Below, one piece after another: positions 39,866-50,475 of a stretch of 64,000 nt of DNA (positions within the stretch are counted from its first letter, which is position 1; each line of letters starts with the position of its first letter). The DNA is from Rhizobium sp. JAB6 (GTDB taxonomy: Bacteria > Pseudomonadota > Alphaproteobacteria > Rhizobiales > Rhizobiaceae): assembly GCF_003024605.1 (NCBI RefSeq), contig NZ_PYJQ01000005.1:248001-312000 (forward strand), in the 5' to 3' direction. The notes beneath the pieces were generated by a model that saw only the letters and a list, made by a program, of their open reading frames with translations, made no database searches and was not told where the DNA came from. The position numbers were made by a program, and so were the translations under genes.

Positions 39866-40000
39866 GCCGCTGCGTGGGTGGGAGCTTGCTCTCCCATCAT
39901 CACAATGTCACGAATCGAGCTTACCGGGGCGTACTGGCCGAAGACACTCGAATGTTTCCGCGCCCCCTTCGTTTATGGACGCTGTTTCAGGAGAAAGCCG

Positions 40001-41170
40001 ATGTGGCTCAGCAATTTCACGCTCGTTCTTCCTCATGAAGTCGTCGAGAAGGGCGCAGTGCGCATTGAGGACGGGATGATTGCTGAAATCCGCTCGGAGC
40101 CGGTGGGCCAGCCGACGTTCGATGGCGGTGGCCGCCTGCTGATGCCGGGCTTCGTCGATCTGCATTGCGACATGGTAGAGCGCGAGATCGCGCCACGGCC
40201 GAATGCGATGATGCCGATCGATTTCGGCATTCATGAGCTGGACAAGAAGCTTGCGGCGGCCGGCGTCACCACGGCCTTTGCGGCGCTCTCCTTTGCAACC
40301 GAAAGCGTCTACGGCCATGTCCGTTCGCTCGAAACCACCTCGGCGGTGATCCGTGGCATTGGCAGCCTGCGCGATGACCTGCTGATAGACCACCGTGTCC
40401 ATGCACGTTACGAGATCACCAATCTCGGCGCGGCGCCGGCTCTGGAGCGGCTGCTGGAGGAAGGCGTCGTCGATATGATTTCGCTCACCGACCATACGCC
40501 GGGGCAGGGGCAATATAATGACATCGAAAGCTACATCCGCAGCATGTCCGAGCGCCGCTCCATGTCGCACGAGGCGGCCGAGGAGGTTGTGGCAAAGCGC
40601 ATCGCGCAACGCGAGGACCCTGCGATCGAACGCAAGCTGCATGAGGTGGTCGAGCTTGCGCTGAAGCACAAGCTGTCGCTCGCCTCGCATGATGACGACA
40701 GCCCGGAGAAGGTGGCAGCAATGCACGATCTCGGCGTGACGATCAGCGAGTTTCCGGTGACGGGGCCAGCAGCGGAGGAAGCCTGCCGCCGCGGTCTCTG
40801 GACCTTGATGGGCGCGCCGAACGCGCTGCGCGGCCAGTCCATGTCCGGCAATCTCAGTGCCCTGGATGCGGCGCGCTCCGGTCTGCTCGGCATCATCGCC
40901 GCCGATTATCACCCGGCGGCCTTCGTTCCGGCGATCTTCAAGATCGCCGATGTTGTTACTGGCGGTCTGCCGGCGGCCGTTGCGATGGCAACCTCGAATG
41001 CCGCCCGTTCGGCCGGTCTGACGGATCGCGGTGAGATCGCTATCGGCCAGCTTGCCGATCTGGTCGCGGTCGAGCCCGGCTCGGTTCACCGCATCCGCGC
41101 CACCTTCCGCGGCGGCCGCATCGTCTATAGCGACGGCACGCTGCACCCACTGATGGCGATTGCGGCTTGA
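40001..41170 (+). CDS. phnM: PhnM-like alpha-D-ribose 1-methylphosphonate 5-triphosphate diphosphatase
   Basis: PhnM removes diphosphate from the triphosphate intermediate of the C-P lyase pathway. The 389-residue amidohydrolase has metal ligands in FVDLHCDMVE, with further family segments LTDHTPGQGQY, ASHDDDSPEKV and IIAADYHPAA. The ATG at 40001 has a CAGGAGA ribosome site; a longer frame from 39878 is poorly supported. No other phn gene is in the window, so it is either a second copy or used with genes elsewhere. It lies 135 bp after the Nudix gene on the same strand. Confidence 0.88.
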   Translation: MWLSNFTLVLPHEVVEKGAVRIEDGMIAEIRSEPVGQPTFDGGGRLLMPGFVDLHCDMVEREIAPRPNAMMPIDFGIHELDKKLAAAGVTTAFAALSFATESVYGHVRSLETTSAVIRGIGSLRDDLLIDHRVHARYEITNLGAAPALERLLEEGVVDMISLTDHTPGQGQYNDIESYIRSMSERRSMSHEAAEEVVAKRIAQREDPAIERKLHEVVELALKHKLSLASHDDDSPEKVAAMHDLGVTISEFPVTGPAAEEACRRGLWTLMGAPNALRGQSMSGNLSALDAARSGLLGIIAADYHPAAFVPAIFKIADVVTGGLPAAVAMATSNAARSAGLTDRGEIAIGQLADLVAVEPGSVHRIRATFRGGRIVYSDGTLHPLMAIAA

Positions 41171-41196
41171 GGAAGGGCGATTAGAGGTGTTCCGCA

Positions 41197-41241
41197 CCCC
41201 CTCATCCGCCCTTTGGGCACCTTCTCCCCGAGGGGAGAAGG
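41197..41241. repeat. 45-bp inverted repeat, left arm
   Basis: This arm begins CCCCCTCATCCGCCC and ends with the palindrome CTTCTCCCCGAGGGGAGAAG. It matches the right arm at 41374-41418 in reverse complement at 43 of 45 bases. It sits between phnM and purN. I recall this sequence type as widespread between genes in Rhizobiaceae, and its own hairpin plus TTTTT could end phnM transcripts. Confidence 0.85.
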
Positions 41242-41373
41242 GGTTTTTGCCAGCCGCAGCAGCTCGGCAAAAGTATCTCGCTGAGAGGGTGATGTTTCCA
41301 CCTTCCAATGAAGTTACGCAACGCCGGACGGGATAGCTTCGTTATTGAAACGGCAGCATCCGAAGCGCTCCCT

Positions 41374-41418
41374 CCTTCTCCCCTGGGGGAGAAGGTGCCC
41401 GAAGGGCGGATGAGGGGG
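41374..41418. repeat. 45-bp inverted repeat, right arm
   Basis: This arm begins CCTTCTCCCCTGGGGGAGAAGG and ends GGATGAGGGGG. It is the inverted partner of 41197-41241, with about 130 bp between them. That interval has no gene I can support. Confidence 0.85.
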
Positions 41419-41442
41419 CGGGTTGCCGCCGGAATTCCCTAT

Positions 41443-42114
41443 TTAACCTGCATCACCAAGCAGCGACAAAATCTGCCGACCATCGACAGCACGCGCCTTG
41501 CAGAGGCTCACGGCCTTGCCGCCTTCCATCCTGACCTTGCCTTCCGCCAGCAGCCGCAGCGATTGCGGATAGAGCTGGTGCTCGACCGTCAGCACGCGGG
41601 CGGCAAGACTATCGGCGCTATCGTCGGTCAAGACGGGCACGGCAGCCTGGCCGACGATCGGGCCTTCGTCCATGCCTTCGGTGACGAAATGCACGGTACA
41701 GCCGGCGATGCGCATGCCGGCATCGATGGCGCGCTGATGCGTGTGCAGGCCGGGGAAAAGCGGCAGCAACGAAGGATGGATATTGATGATCCGGCCCTCA
41801 TAGGCCTGGATGAAGCGGCCGGAGAGCAGCCGCATGTAGCCGGCAAGGCAGATGATGTCGGGGGAGAGGGCTTCGAGCTGCGCAAGGATTGCCTCTTCAT
41901 GGGCTTCCTTGCTGGCAAATTCCTTGCGCACGAAAGCGAAGGTCGCGATGCCCTCGGCGGCAGCCTTTGCAAGACCGCCCGCATCAGCCTTGTCGGAGAT
42001 GACGCCGACGATCTCGGCCGGGTAGTCCGCTGCCTTCGTGGCTTTCAAAAGAGCCAGCATGTTGGAGCCGCCGCCAGAGATGAAGACGACGACGCGTTTG
42101 CGCGGCGTGGTCAT
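41443..42114 (-). CDS. purN: Phosphoribosylglycinamide formyltransferase
   Basis: PurN adds the first formyl group in purine synthesis using 10-formyl-tetrahydrofolate. The 223 residues start [14 protein letters not shown] and hold the active Asn and His in [12 protein letters not shown] and the Asp in MDEGPIV. The ATG overlaps the purM stop as ATGA, the common purM-purN arrangement. Confidence 0.97.
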   Translation of the reverse strand: MTTPRKRVVVFISGGGSNMLALLKATKAADYPAEIVGVISDKADAGGLAKAAAEGIATFAFVRKEFASKEAHEEAILAQLEALSPDIICLAGYMRLLSGRFIQAYEGRIINIHPSLLPLFPGLHTHQRAIDAGMRIAGCTVHFVTEGMDEGPIVGQAAVPVLTDDSADSLAARVLTVEHQLYPQSLRLLAEGKVRMEGGKAVSLCKARAVDGRQILSLLGDAG

Positions 42115-43184
42115 AGAGCGAGCGTGCCCTTGTAGACGGTGCCGGGAGCGCCTTCTTCGCGGGCGACCATGCGGCCGAGCGCGATAACCGCTTCACCTTG
42201 GGCCTCGAGTGCCGCCTTCACGGCATCGACATTTTCTTGAGCGACGACCACGATCATGCCGATGCCGCAGTTGAAGGTGCGCAGCATTTCCTTGGCCTCG
42301 ACGCCACCCGTTTTGGCAAGCCACGAGAAGACCGGCGGGACCTTGACCGCGGCCAGATCGATCTCGGCGGCGAGATGCTTCGGCAGTACGCGCGGAATAT
42401 TCTCCGGAAAGCCGCCGCCGGTGATGTGGGCGAGAGCCTTCAGGGCATGAGTTTCGCGGATCGCCTTGAGCAGCGGCTTTACATAGATGCGCGTCGGCGT
42501 CAGTAGCGCTTCGCCCAGCGCCTTGCCATCGGCGAAGGGGGCCGGCGCATCCCAGCCAAGCCCTGAAAGCTCGACGATCTTGCGCACCAGCGAGAAGCCG
42601 TTGGAGTGCACGCCGGATGAGGCGAGGCCGAGAATGATATCGCCTTCGGCAATGTCGCCTGACGGCAGCAACTGGCCGCGCTCGGCGGCGCCGACGGCAA
42701 AGCCCGCCAGATCGTAATCGCCATGAGAGTACATGCCCGGCATTTCCGCCGTCTCGCCCCCGATCAGCGCGCAGCCCGCCTCGCGGCAGCCGGCCGCGAT
42801 GCCGCCGACGATCGTCGCACCTTGGTCGGGGTCGAGCTTGCCGGTGGCGAAGTAATCGAGGAAGAACAGAGGTTCGGCGCCCTGGACCACCAGATCGTTC
42901 ACGCACATGGCAACGAGGTCGATGCCGACGGTGTCGTGATAGTTGGCGTCGATCGCGATCTTCAGCTTGGTGCCGACGCCATCATTGGCGGCGACCAGCA
43001 CCGGATCGGCGAAGCCGGCGGCTTTGAGGTCGAACAGGCCGCCGAAGCCGCCGATCTCGCCATCCGCACCCGGCCGGCGCGTCGAGCGGACGGCGGGCTT
43101 GATCTTTTCGACCAGCAGGTTGCCGGCGTCAATATCGACACCCGCGTCGCTATAGGTCAGACCGTTTTTTCCAGACTGGCTCAT
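42111..43184 (-). CDS. purM: Phosphoribosylformylglycinamidine cyclo-ligase
   Basis: PurM closes the imidazole ring to form AIR with ATP. The 357 residues start [21 protein letters not shown] and contain [21 protein letters not shown] and [13 protein letters not shown], all family signatures. The ATG at 43184 has a GGAGG ribosome site. An in-frame start far upstream at 43343 yields a basic tail unlike PurM. It diverges from the AI-2E permease gene. Confidence 0.97.
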   Translation of the reverse strand: MSQSGKNGLTYSDAGVDIDAGNLLVEKIKPAVRSTRRPGADGEIGGFGGLFDLKAAGFADPVLVAANDGVGTKLKIAIDANYHDTVGIDLVAMCVNDLVVQGAEPLFFLDYFATGKLDPDQGATIVGGIAAGCREAGCALIGGETAEMPGMYSHGDYDLAGFAVGAAERGQLLPSGDIAEGDIILGLASSGVHSNGFSLVRKIVELSGLGWDAPAPFADGKALGEALLTPTRIYVKPLLKAIRETHALKALAHITGGGFPENIPRVLPKHLAAEIDLAAVKVPPVFSWLAKTGGVEAKEMLRTFNCGIGMIVVVAQENVDAVKAALEAQGEAVIALGRMVAREEGAPGTVYKGTLAL

Positions 43185-43406
43185 GCTTCCGCCTCCGATG
43201 GCCGCCCGTCCATTATGACAGGGCTTTGATCGGGTCGCCATTGCATGATAGGGGCCTTTATGCAAGGCGCAAGTGCCGCAAACCCTTCGATTTTCCCCGC
43301 TTCCCATTGCCCAAGGGAGATTTCCAGACGCAGGCTTGACCATAATTGCGGCATCATCCTATGTCCTAAGCACACGGAAAACGGGCGCGAAGTAACGGGG
43401 AAGACG

Positions 43407-44537
43407 ATGGAGCAGAAGGTCAGCGGAGCGAGCCTCAAGCGTCAAGTCACCTTCTGGGTGATCGTGCTCGTCGTCTTCGTCGCCTTTGTCTATATTTTCA
43501 GCACGATCCTGCTGCCATTCATAGCCGGCATGGCGGTCGCTTATTTCCTCGATCCGATAGCCGACCGGCTGGAGCGGATCGGCCTCAGCCGTCTGATGGC
43601 GACAGTGGTGATCCTCGTCTCCTTCGTACTGGTCTTCGCGCTGGCGCTGACCATCTTCATTCCGATCATCGTCAACCAGTTCAACGATTTTATCCAGCAC
43701 ATTCCGACCTATGTGCAGCAGATCCAGCAGCTGATCGCCAAGGCGCAGACGATGGTGCTGCCGGATTGGATCCGCAACCAGCTCGGCGCGATCAAGGACA
43801 ATTTCTCCAGCATCATGTCCGAAGGTTTGGGCTTCGTCGGCGGTCTGTTCGCGCAGCTATGGAGCTCGGGCAAGGCGCTGGTCAACATCATCTCGCTGAT
43901 GGTCGTCACACCCGTCGTCGCCTTCTATATGCTGCTCGATTGGGATCGAATGGTCGCCAAGGTAGACGACTGGATCCCGCGCGATCATGTTGCCACCGTC
44001 CGCCAGATCGCTCGCGAGATCGATCAGGCGATCGCGGGTTTCATCCGGGGGCAGGGCTCTCTCTGCATTATTCTCGGAGTCTATTACGGCGTCGGTCTCT
44101 CGCTGGTCGGCCTGAACTTCGGCCTGCTGATCGGCCTTTTTGCCGGCATGATCAGCTTCATTCCCTATGTGGGCTCGATGGTCGGTCTCGTTCTGGCCGT
44201 CGGCGTCGCGCTCGTTCAGTTCTGGCCGGATTATCTCTGGGTCGGCCTGACGCTCGTCGTCTTCTTCACAGGCCAGTTCCTCGAAGGCAATGTGCTGCAG
44301 CCTAAGCTCGTCGGCGAAAGCGTCGGCCTCCATCCGGTCTGGCTGATGTTCGCCCTTTTTGCCTTTGGCGCGCTCTTCGGCTTTGTTGGGCTGCTGATTG
44401 CGGTCCCGGCGGCCGCCGCCTGCGGCGTTCTTGTCCGCTTCGCCCTTTCGCGCTACCTTCAGAGCGATCTCTATTACGGACGCTCGGAAGCGGGCAAGGC
44501 GCGCAGAGCCAAGGCCCGCAAGCCCGAGAATAGCTAG
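43407..44537 (+). CDS. AI-2E family transporter (TqsA/PerM type)
   Basis: The 376-residue protein has seven to eight membrane segments and the AI-2E/PerM pattern, including FIAGMAVAYFLDPIADRLER near the start and PYVGSMVGL with LQPKLVGESVGLHPVWLM in the second half. Family members export signals or ions, but most roles are unproved. The ATG at 43407 is preceded by a GGGGAAG ribosome site. hdaA begins two bases after its stop, so the two are cotranscribed. Confidence 0.9.
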   Translation: MEQKVSGASLKRQVTFWVIVLVVFVAFVYIFSTILLPFIAGMAVAYFLDPIADRLERIGLSRLMATVVILVSFVLVFALALTIFIPIIVNQFNDFIQHIPTYVQQIQQLIAKAQTMVLPDWIRNQLGAIKDNFSSIMSEGLGFVGGLFAQLWSSGKALVNIISLMVVTPVVAFYMLLDWDRMVAKVDDWIPRDHVATVRQIAREIDQAIAGFIRGQGSLCIILGVYYGVGLSLVGLNFGLLIGLFAGMISFIPYVGSMVGLVLAVGVALVQFWPDYLWVGLTLVVFFTGQFLEGNVLQPKLVGESVGLHPVWLMFALFAFGALFGFVGLLIAVPAAAACGVLVRFALSRYLQSDLYYGRSEAGKARRAKARKPENS

Positions 44538-44539
44538 AC

Positions 44540-45253
44540 ATGACCGACGCAAAGAACGCTGATCTAAGGCGCAAGGCCGCCGAGCAGCTGCCCTTGGCCT
44601 TTACGCATGATCCCGCAACCGGGCGTGACGATCTGCTCGTCGCCGATCCCCTCCACGCGGCGGTGAAGATCGTCGATTCCTGGCCGAATTGGCCGTCGCC
44701 TGTCGTCATCCTGGCGGGGCCGGTCGGCTCGGGCAAATCGCATCTTGCCAGCATATGGGCCGAGCGGTGCGGCGCCGTTCACATTCATCCTGTCGGCGGC
44801 TCCGATGCCGCAGTCGCAGCGGCAAACGGCCCCGTTATCTTCGAAGACGTGGATCGCCTCGGTTTTGACGACACCGAGCTCTTTCACGTCATCAACAGCG
44901 TTCGCGAAAACGGCACCAGTCTGCTGATGACGAGCCGCCTCTGGCCGATGTCATGGCCGGTGACGCTGCCTGACCTGCGTTCCCGCCTGAAGGCTGCGAC
45001 GGTGGTCGAGATCGGCGAGCCGGACGAGGAGTTGCTGTCGCAGGTGATTGTCAAGCTCTTCGCCGACCGCCAGCTTTATATCGATGACAAACTCGTCCTC
45101 TATATCGTCAATCGCATGGAGCGTTCGCTGAATGCGGCGCAGCTGATCGTCGACAGGCTCGACCGGCTGGCATTGGCGCGAGGAACAAGGATCACGCGCC
45201 TGTTGGCCGCCGAGGTCTTGAACGAGCTGGGTGGCTCCGGTCAGCCGGATTGA
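44540..45253 (+). CDS. hdaA: DnaA regulatory inactivator Hda homologue
   Basis: HdaA binds the sliding clamp and helps DnaA hydrolyse ATP, preventing extra rounds of replication. The 237 residues start with a clamp-binding motif QLPLAF at 16-21, then an AAA+ domain with GPVGSGKSH and VIFEDVDRL. The DnaA DNA-binding domain is absent, which separates it from DnaA. It lies between an AI-2E permease gene and ppk1; the same association with ppk is known in other alphaproteobacteria. Confidence 0.92.
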   Translation: MTDAKNADLRRKAAEQLPLAFTHDPATGRDDLLVADPLHAAVKIVDSWPNWPSPVVILAGPVGSGKSHLASIWAERCGAVHIHPVGGSDAAVAAANGPVIFEDVDRLGFDDTELFHVINSVRENGTSLLMTSRLWPMSWPVTLPDLRSRLKAATVVEIGEPDEELLSQVIVKLFADRQLYIDDKLVLYIVNRMERSLNAAQLIVDRLDRLALARGTRITRLLAAEVLNELGGSGQPD

Positions 45254-45328
45254 GTTGGCATCGACTGTCACAGTTCCGTCGTCAAACTGATATACGTGGC
45301 ACAGGATTGGAAAGAGGGTAGGTGGAAC

Positions 45329-47530
45329 ATGGACTCGGCACTCACGGAACATCAGGACGCCAACCAGGAAAATCCAGAGGCCGCACCTGCGGTCAGCGAA
45401 TTGCTGAGCAGCCCCGAGCGCTTCATCAACCGCGAATTCTCCTGGCTGCAGTTCAACCGTCGCGTCCTTGAGGAGACGCTGAACACGGCCCATCCACTGC
45501 TGGAGCGCGTTCGCTTTCTCTCCATCTCCGCCGCCAACCTCGATGAATTCTTCATGGTGCGCGTCGCCGGCCTCGAAGGCCAGGTGCGCCAGAAGATCCT
45601 GGTGCGCACGCCGGACGGCAAGACGCCCGCCGAGCAGCTCGACGATATCCTGCGCGAGATCGACAATCTTCAGATGGAGCAGCAGGCCTCGCTCGCCGTC
45701 CTGCAGCAATATCTCGCCAAGGAAGATATTCTGATCGTCCGTCCGGCTGCCCTTTCCGATGCCGATCGCCAATGGCTCCATAACGAGTTCGAACAGGCGA
45801 TCTTTCCGGTTCTGACGCCGCTCTCTATCGACCCGGCCCATCCGTTTCCGTTCATTCCGAACCTCGGCTTCTCGATCGCGCTGCAGCTGAAGAGCATGAA
45901 TGGCCGCGAGCCGATGACGGCGCTGCTGCGCCTGCCGCCGGCGCTCGACCGCTTCGTTCGCCTGCCGGATGCCAGCAACGTCATCCGCTACATCACGCTG
46001 GAAGACGTAGTGAACATCTTCATCCACCGGCTCTACCCAGGCTACGAGGTGCAGGGTTCGGGTACGTTCCGCATCATCCGCGACAGCGATATCGAAGTCG
46101 AGGAAGAGGCCGAAGATCTGGTGCGCTTCTTCGAAACCGCGCTGAAGCGTCGCCGCCGCGGTTCGGTGATCCGTATCGAAACCGACTCCGAAATGCCGCT
46201 CGAGCTTCGCCAGTTCGTGGTGGAATCGCTGAACGTACCGGGAAACCGCATCGCGGTTCTGCCCGGCCTGCTCGCGCTTAACACGCTGTCGGAAATCTGC
46301 AAGGCGCCGCGCGACGATCTGCGTTTCGAACCCTATAATGCCCGATTTCCTGAGCGTGTGCGTGAGCATGCCGGCGATTGCTTCGCCGCGATCCGCGAAA
46401 AGGACATGGTCGTCCACCACCCCTACGAATCCTTCGACGTGGTGGTCCAATTCCTTCTCCAGGCTGCTCGGGATCCTGATGTTCTGGCGATAAAGCAGAC
46501 GCTTTACCGCACGTCGAACGACAGCCCGATCGTCCGCGCGCTGATCGATGCCGCCGACATGGGCAAGTCCGTGACCGCGCTAGTGGAGCTCAAGGCCCGC
46601 TTCGACGAAGAGGCGAACATCCGCTGGGCGCGCGACCTGGAGCGCGCCGGCGTTCAGGTCGTCTTCGGCTTCATCGAACTCAAGACACACGCGAAGATGT
46701 CGATGGTCGTACGCCGCGAGGACGGCAAGCTGCGCACCTACTGCCATCTCGGCACCGGCAATTACCATCCGGTCACCGCCAAGATCTATACCGATCTTTC
46801 CTACTTCACCTGCGATCCGACCATCGCCCACGACATGGCGAATATCTTCAACTTCATCACCGGTTACGGTGAGCCGGAACAGGGCATGAAGATCGCGGTT
46901 TCCCCGTATACGCTGCGTTCGCGCATCCTCCAGCATATTGAGGGCGAGATCGAGCACGCCAAGAACGGCCGTCCGGCTGCGATCTGGATGAAGATGAATT
47001 CGCTCGTCGATCCCGACATCATCGACGCGCTCTATCGTGCCAGCAATGCCGGGGTCGAGATTGACCTCGTGGTGCGCGGCATCTGCTGCCTGCGTCCGCA
47101 GATCCCCGGCCTTTCGGAGAGGATTCGCGTCAAGTCGATCGTCGGCCGCTTCCTCGAGCATAGCCGCATCTTCTGCTTCGGCGATGGCCATGGCCTCCCG
47201 TCGGACAAGGCACTGGTCTATATCGGCTCGGCCGACATGATGCCGAGAAACCTCGATCGCCGCGTCGAAACTCTGGTACCGCTCACCAATAAGACCGTGC
47301 ACGAACAGGTGCTTTCGCAGATCATGCTGGGCAATATCATTGACAATCAGCAAAGCTACGAGATATTGCCGGACGGGACTTCACGGCGCATGGAAGTGCG
47401 TCAGGGAAAAGAGCCATTCAATGCGCAGCAGTATTTCATGACCAATCCCAGCCTGTCCGGCCGTGGTGAAGCCTTGAAATCCAGCGCACCGAAACTCATC
47501 GCTGGGCTGCTGTCGGGCCGCAACAAATAA
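45329..47530 (+). CDS. ppk1: Polyphosphate kinase 1
   Basis: Ppk1 polymerises the terminal phosphate of ATP into polyphosphate. The 733 residues have the N-domain start [18 protein letters not shown] and two PLD-like catalytic domains. The histidines sit in [12 protein letters not shown] and in [11 protein letters not shown]. The ATG at 45329 follows GGGTAGGTGG; a GTG at 45296 could add 11 residues. ppx starts 11 bp after the stop, so synthesis and breakdown are encoded together. Confidence 0.96.
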   Translation: MDSALTEHQDANQENPEAAPAVSELLSSPERFINREFSWLQFNRRVLEETLNTAHPLLERVRFLSISAANLDEFFMVRVAGLEGQVRQKILVRTPDGKTPAEQLDDILREIDNLQMEQQASLAVLQQYLAKEDILIVRPAALSDADRQWLHNEFEQAIFPVLTPLSIDPAHPFPFIPNLGFSIALQLKSMNGREPMTALLRLPPALDRFVRLPDASNVIRYITLEDVVNIFIHRLYPGYEVQGSGTFRIIRDSDIEVEEEAEDLVRFFETALKRRRRGSVIRIETDSEMPLELRQFVVESLNVPGNRIAVLPGLLALNTLSEICKAPRDDLRFEPYNARFPERVREHAGDCFAAIREKDMVVHHPYESFDVVVQFLLQAARDPDVLAIKQTLYRTSNDSPIVRALIDAADMGKSVTALVELKARFDEEANIRWARDLERAGVQVVFGFIELKTHAKMSMVVRREDGKLRTYCHLGTGNYHPVTAKIYTDLSYFTCDPTIAHDMANIFNFITGYGEPEQGMKIAVSPYTLRSRILQHIEGEIEHAKNGRPAAIWMKMNSLVDPDIIDALYRASNAGVEIDLVVRGICCLRPQIPGLSERIRVKSIVGRFLEHSRIFCFGDGHGLPSDKALVYIGSADMMPRNLDRRVETLVPLTNKTVHEQVLSQIMLGNIIDNQQSYEILPDGTSRRMEVRQGKEPFNAQQYFMTNPSLSGRGEALKSSAPKLIAGLLSGRNK

Positions 47531-47541
47531 ATTGGACCTGC

Positions 47542-49065
47542 ATGGTTGAATCAGAAGCCCAGGGGCGTCTTCCGGGCATCGCCCCTGTCTCCGTTGTCGA
47601 TATCGGGTCGAATTCGGTCCGTCTCGTCGTCTATGAAGGCCATTCGCGGTCTCCGACCATCCTCTTCAACGAAAAAGTGCTATGCGGCCTGGGCAAAGGC
47701 ATAGCACTGACGGGAAAGATGGACGAGGAAAGCGTCGCACGGGCGCTTGCCGCGTTGCATCGCTTCAAGGCGCTCTCCGATCAGGCGCGTGCCGCTACCA
47801 TCTACGTTCTGGCAACGGCTGCCGCGCGCGAAGCCAGCAATGGTCCGCATTTCATCCATCAGGCCGAAGCCATTCTTCAGCGCAAGGTGCGGGTGCTTTC
47901 GGGCGAAGAAGAGGCACGTTTCTCTGCACTCGGCATCATCAGCGGTTTTTTCCACCCCGACGGCATCGCCGGCGACCTTGGTGGCGGCTCGCTGGAGCTG
48001 ATCGACATCAAGGATCGGGAGATCGGCAAAGGCATCACGCTGCCGCTCGGCGGCCTTCGTCTCTCCGAATATGCCGGCGGCTCGATCGAGAAGGCGCGCA
48101 GCTTCGCCCGCAAGCACGTCAAGACGGCAAAGCTCTTGAGCAAGGGCGAGGGCCGCACCTTCTATGCGGTCGGCGGCACGTGGCGAAACATCGCCAAGCT
48201 GCACATGGAAATCCGCAAATATCCGCTGCATATGATGCAGGGCTATGAAGTGCCGCTGGACGAGATGCTGCGCTTCCTGGATCAGATCGTCGAATCGAAG
48301 GATTCGAAGGATCCGGCGTTGCAGGCGGTGTCCAAGCATCGCCGTTCGCTGCTCCCCTTCGGCGCAGTCGCAATGCGGGAAGTGCTGACGGCCATGAAGC
48401 CGTCCGTCATCTCCTTCTCCGCTCAAGGCGTGCGTGAGGGTTATCTTTATTCGCTGCTGACGGAGGCGGAACGCAACAGCGATCCGCTGCTCGTGGCGGC
48501 CGGCGAACTTGCCATCCTGCGCGCCCGCTCGCCGGAACATGCCCGCGAGCTTGCTGATTGGACCGGGCGGATGATGCCCTTCTTCGGTATCGCCGAGACC
48601 GAAGAAGAGAGCCGCTATCGCCAGGCAGCCTGCCTGCTTGCCGATATCAGCTGGCGTGCCCATCCCGACTATCGCGGTCTTCAGGCGCTGAATATCATCG
48701 CGCACACGTCCTTTGTCGGTATCACCCATGCCGGCCGCGCCTTCATCGCGCTTGCAAACTACTACCGCTTCGAGGGCTTGAACGACGACGGAGCGACCGA
48801 GCCGCTGGCGACGATCGCAACTCCGCTCTACACAGAGCGCGCCAAGCTGCTCGGCGGCTTGCTACGCGTCGTCTATCTGTTTTCGGCGTCGATGCCGGGC
48901 ATCGTCCGCAACCTGTCGTTCCGCCGTTCGACCAATCCGGATCTGGATTTGGAATTCGTCGTCCCCGCCGAATATCATGATTTTGCGGGCGAAAGGCTGG
49001 ACGGGCGCCTGCAACAGCTCGGCAAGCTGACGAACCGCCGGCTGGCCTTCCGCTTCGAGAATTAG
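47542..49065 (+). CDS. ppx: Exopolyphosphatase / Ppx-GppA family
   Basis: This 507-residue Ppx/GppA phosphatase breaks down polyphosphate or pppGpp. VVDIGSNSVRLVVYEG near residue 18 and GDLGGGSLELIDI near 147 form the ASKHA ATPase-type core, followed by an HD-like C-terminal domain. The pairing with ppk1 supports an exopolyphosphatase role, but GppA activity cannot be excluded from sequence. It ends the forward hdaA-ppk1-ppx run. Confidence 0.93.
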   Translation: MVESEAQGRLPGIAPVSVVDIGSNSVRLVVYEGHSRSPTILFNEKVLCGLGKGIALTGKMDEESVARALAALHRFKALSDQARAATIYVLATAAAREASNGPHFIHQAEAILQRKVRVLSGEEEARFSALGIISGFFHPDGIAGDLGGGSLELIDIKDREIGKGITLPLGGLRLSEYAGGSIEKARSFARKHVKTAKLLSKGEGRTFYAVGGTWRNIAKLHMEIRKYPLHMMQGYEVPLDEMLRFLDQIVESKDSKDPALQAVSKHRRSLLPFGAVAMREVLTAMKPSVISFSAQGVREGYLYSLLTEAERNSDPLLVAAGELAILRARSPEHARELADWTGRMMPFFGIAETEEESRYRQAACLLADISWRAHPDYRGLQALNIIAHTSFVGITHAGRAFIALANYYRFEGLNDDGATEPLATIATPLYTERAKLLGGLLRVVYLFSASMPGIVRNLSFRRSTNPDLDLEFVVPAEYHDFAGERLDGRLQQLGKLTNRRLAFRFEN

Positions 49066-49113
49066 GTATGAAACCTCTCCCCGCATGACAGGGAGAGGCG
49101 GTGTTTTCGCGAC

Positions 49114-50475
49114 TTACTTCGCGTTCAGGAAATCGCCCACTTCGAGCAGGCTGAACTCGTTATCGTCGGCCTTGTCAACGGCGCGGCCGGCGGAGAAGGG
49201 CAGGTTGTTGTCGTTGCCGATGATGACGTGCGAGGCATCGACGCGATCGACGTTCTCAATGGTGACGAAGGGCATGTCGTAGAAGCCTTCGCCGCCGCCC
49301 TGGCGACGCTTATGGTCCGGATCTTCGATGCGCATCAGGTCGATGTAGCCGATCTGGCGAACGGACTTGCCGACATTGGCGTCGCTGAACTCGATCTTGT
49401 AGACACGCTTCAGCTCGGCTGGAGCCTCGAAGCAATCCGGCTTCGGCTGCTTCGGATCGGCGCAAGCCTTGTCCTTCGTGCCGGCGCCATTGTCGCGTTC
49501 GATCACCAGCGCCGTCGTTGCGTCGAGCATGTTGAAATCGCCGATCGACACACCCTTATCAGCGAAGGGATAGAGCCAGCTGCGGCCGGTCCAGCTCTTC
49601 GAGGCGACGTCGAATTCGATGATCCGGATGGCCGTCTTGCCGTCGACGCTCTCCATCTGGCCGTCTTCCTTGTAGATCGGGCCTTCCAGGAGCCCGTAGA
49701 GCTTGGAGCCGTCCTTCGACATGGCGAGGCCCTCGAAGCCGCCGGAGCGCTTGAGGTTGAAGGCCGGCATCTTCTGCGTGGGGGTGCCCGGCAGCTGGAT
49801 CAGCGGATTGTCGGGCGACATGACCGGCTTGCCGTCGAGCGTCGTTGCGAAAACGTCCGTCAGCTGGCCGTTCGTGTCGAATTTCAGCAGGTAAGGGCCG
49901 AACTCGTCGCCGATCCAGAAGCCATCGGAGACCGGCTGGATCGATTCGATGTCGAAATCGGCGCCTGTCAGGTAGCGCTTGTCGGCGCCTTCCATGACGA
50001 TCGGGAAGGGGGCTTTCTTGTTCGGGTCGGACAGGAACAGGTTCTTGACGACCTCAACCTTGCCGCTGTCCCAGTCGAACTTCAGCTGATGCAGGAAAAG
50101 CATCGCATCCGACGAGTTCTGCTTGGAGCCGAAGCCGTTGTCGGAGAGCGTCCAGAAGGTGCCGTCAGGCATGGACTTGATGCCGGAAAAGCCCTGGATC
50201 GGCTGGCCGGCGAACGGCAGTTTCAGGTCGGTGACGCGGGCGCCATCCTTGCCCGGCACGGTGCCGAGAGCGTCGGTGCGCTTGCGATCTGGCGTGGTGA
50301 ACTTGCCCGAGGTCTTCAGGAAATCGGGGGCATCGGCAGGAGGGGCGGTAATGGTGTTGGCCGGCAGGATCGCCTGCCCGACGAGCTTTGCCTTGAACTG
50401 CTGCTCGTCTGCCTGCGCCGAGGCGGCAAGCAGAATGAAGAGCGCCGCGGAGGCGGAAAGGATTCGGGTCATCAT
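49114..50475 (-). CDS. Esterase-like activity of phytase family protein, secreted
   Basis: The 453-residue protein has a signal peptide (ILSASAALFILLAASAQADE) and a beta-propeller-like domain of the phytase-like esterase family. Segments include FSGIKSMPDGTFWTLSDNGFG, GFWIGDEFGPYLLKFD and GFEGLAMSKDG. It should be periplasmic or secreted; the enzyme activity is a family name, not proved. Two ATGs overlap at the start (50475 and 50472), and the ribosome site GAGGTGA is too close for the first, so the second may be used. Confidence 0.88.
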   Translation of the reverse strand: MMTRILSASAALFILLAASAQADEQQFKAKLVGQAILPANTITAPPADAPDFLKTSGKFTTPDRKRTDALGTVPGKDGARVTDLKLPFAGQPIQGFSGIKSMPDGTFWTLSDNGFGSKQNSSDAMLFLHQLKFDWDSGKVEVVKNLFLSDPNKKAPFPIVMEGADKRYLTGADFDIESIQPVSDGFWIGDEFGPYLLKFDTNGQLTDVFATTLDGKPVMSPDNPLIQLPGTPTQKMPAFNLKRSGGFEGLAMSKDGSKLYGLLEGPIYKEDGQMESVDGKTAIRIIEFDVASKSWTGRSWLYPFADKGVSIGDFNMLDATTALVIERDNGAGTKDKACADPKQPKPDCFEAPAELKRVYKIEFSDANVGKSVRQIGYIDLMRIEDPDHKRRQGGGEGFYDMPFVTIENVDRVDASHVIIGNDNNLPFSAGRAVDKADDNEFSLLEVGDFLNAK

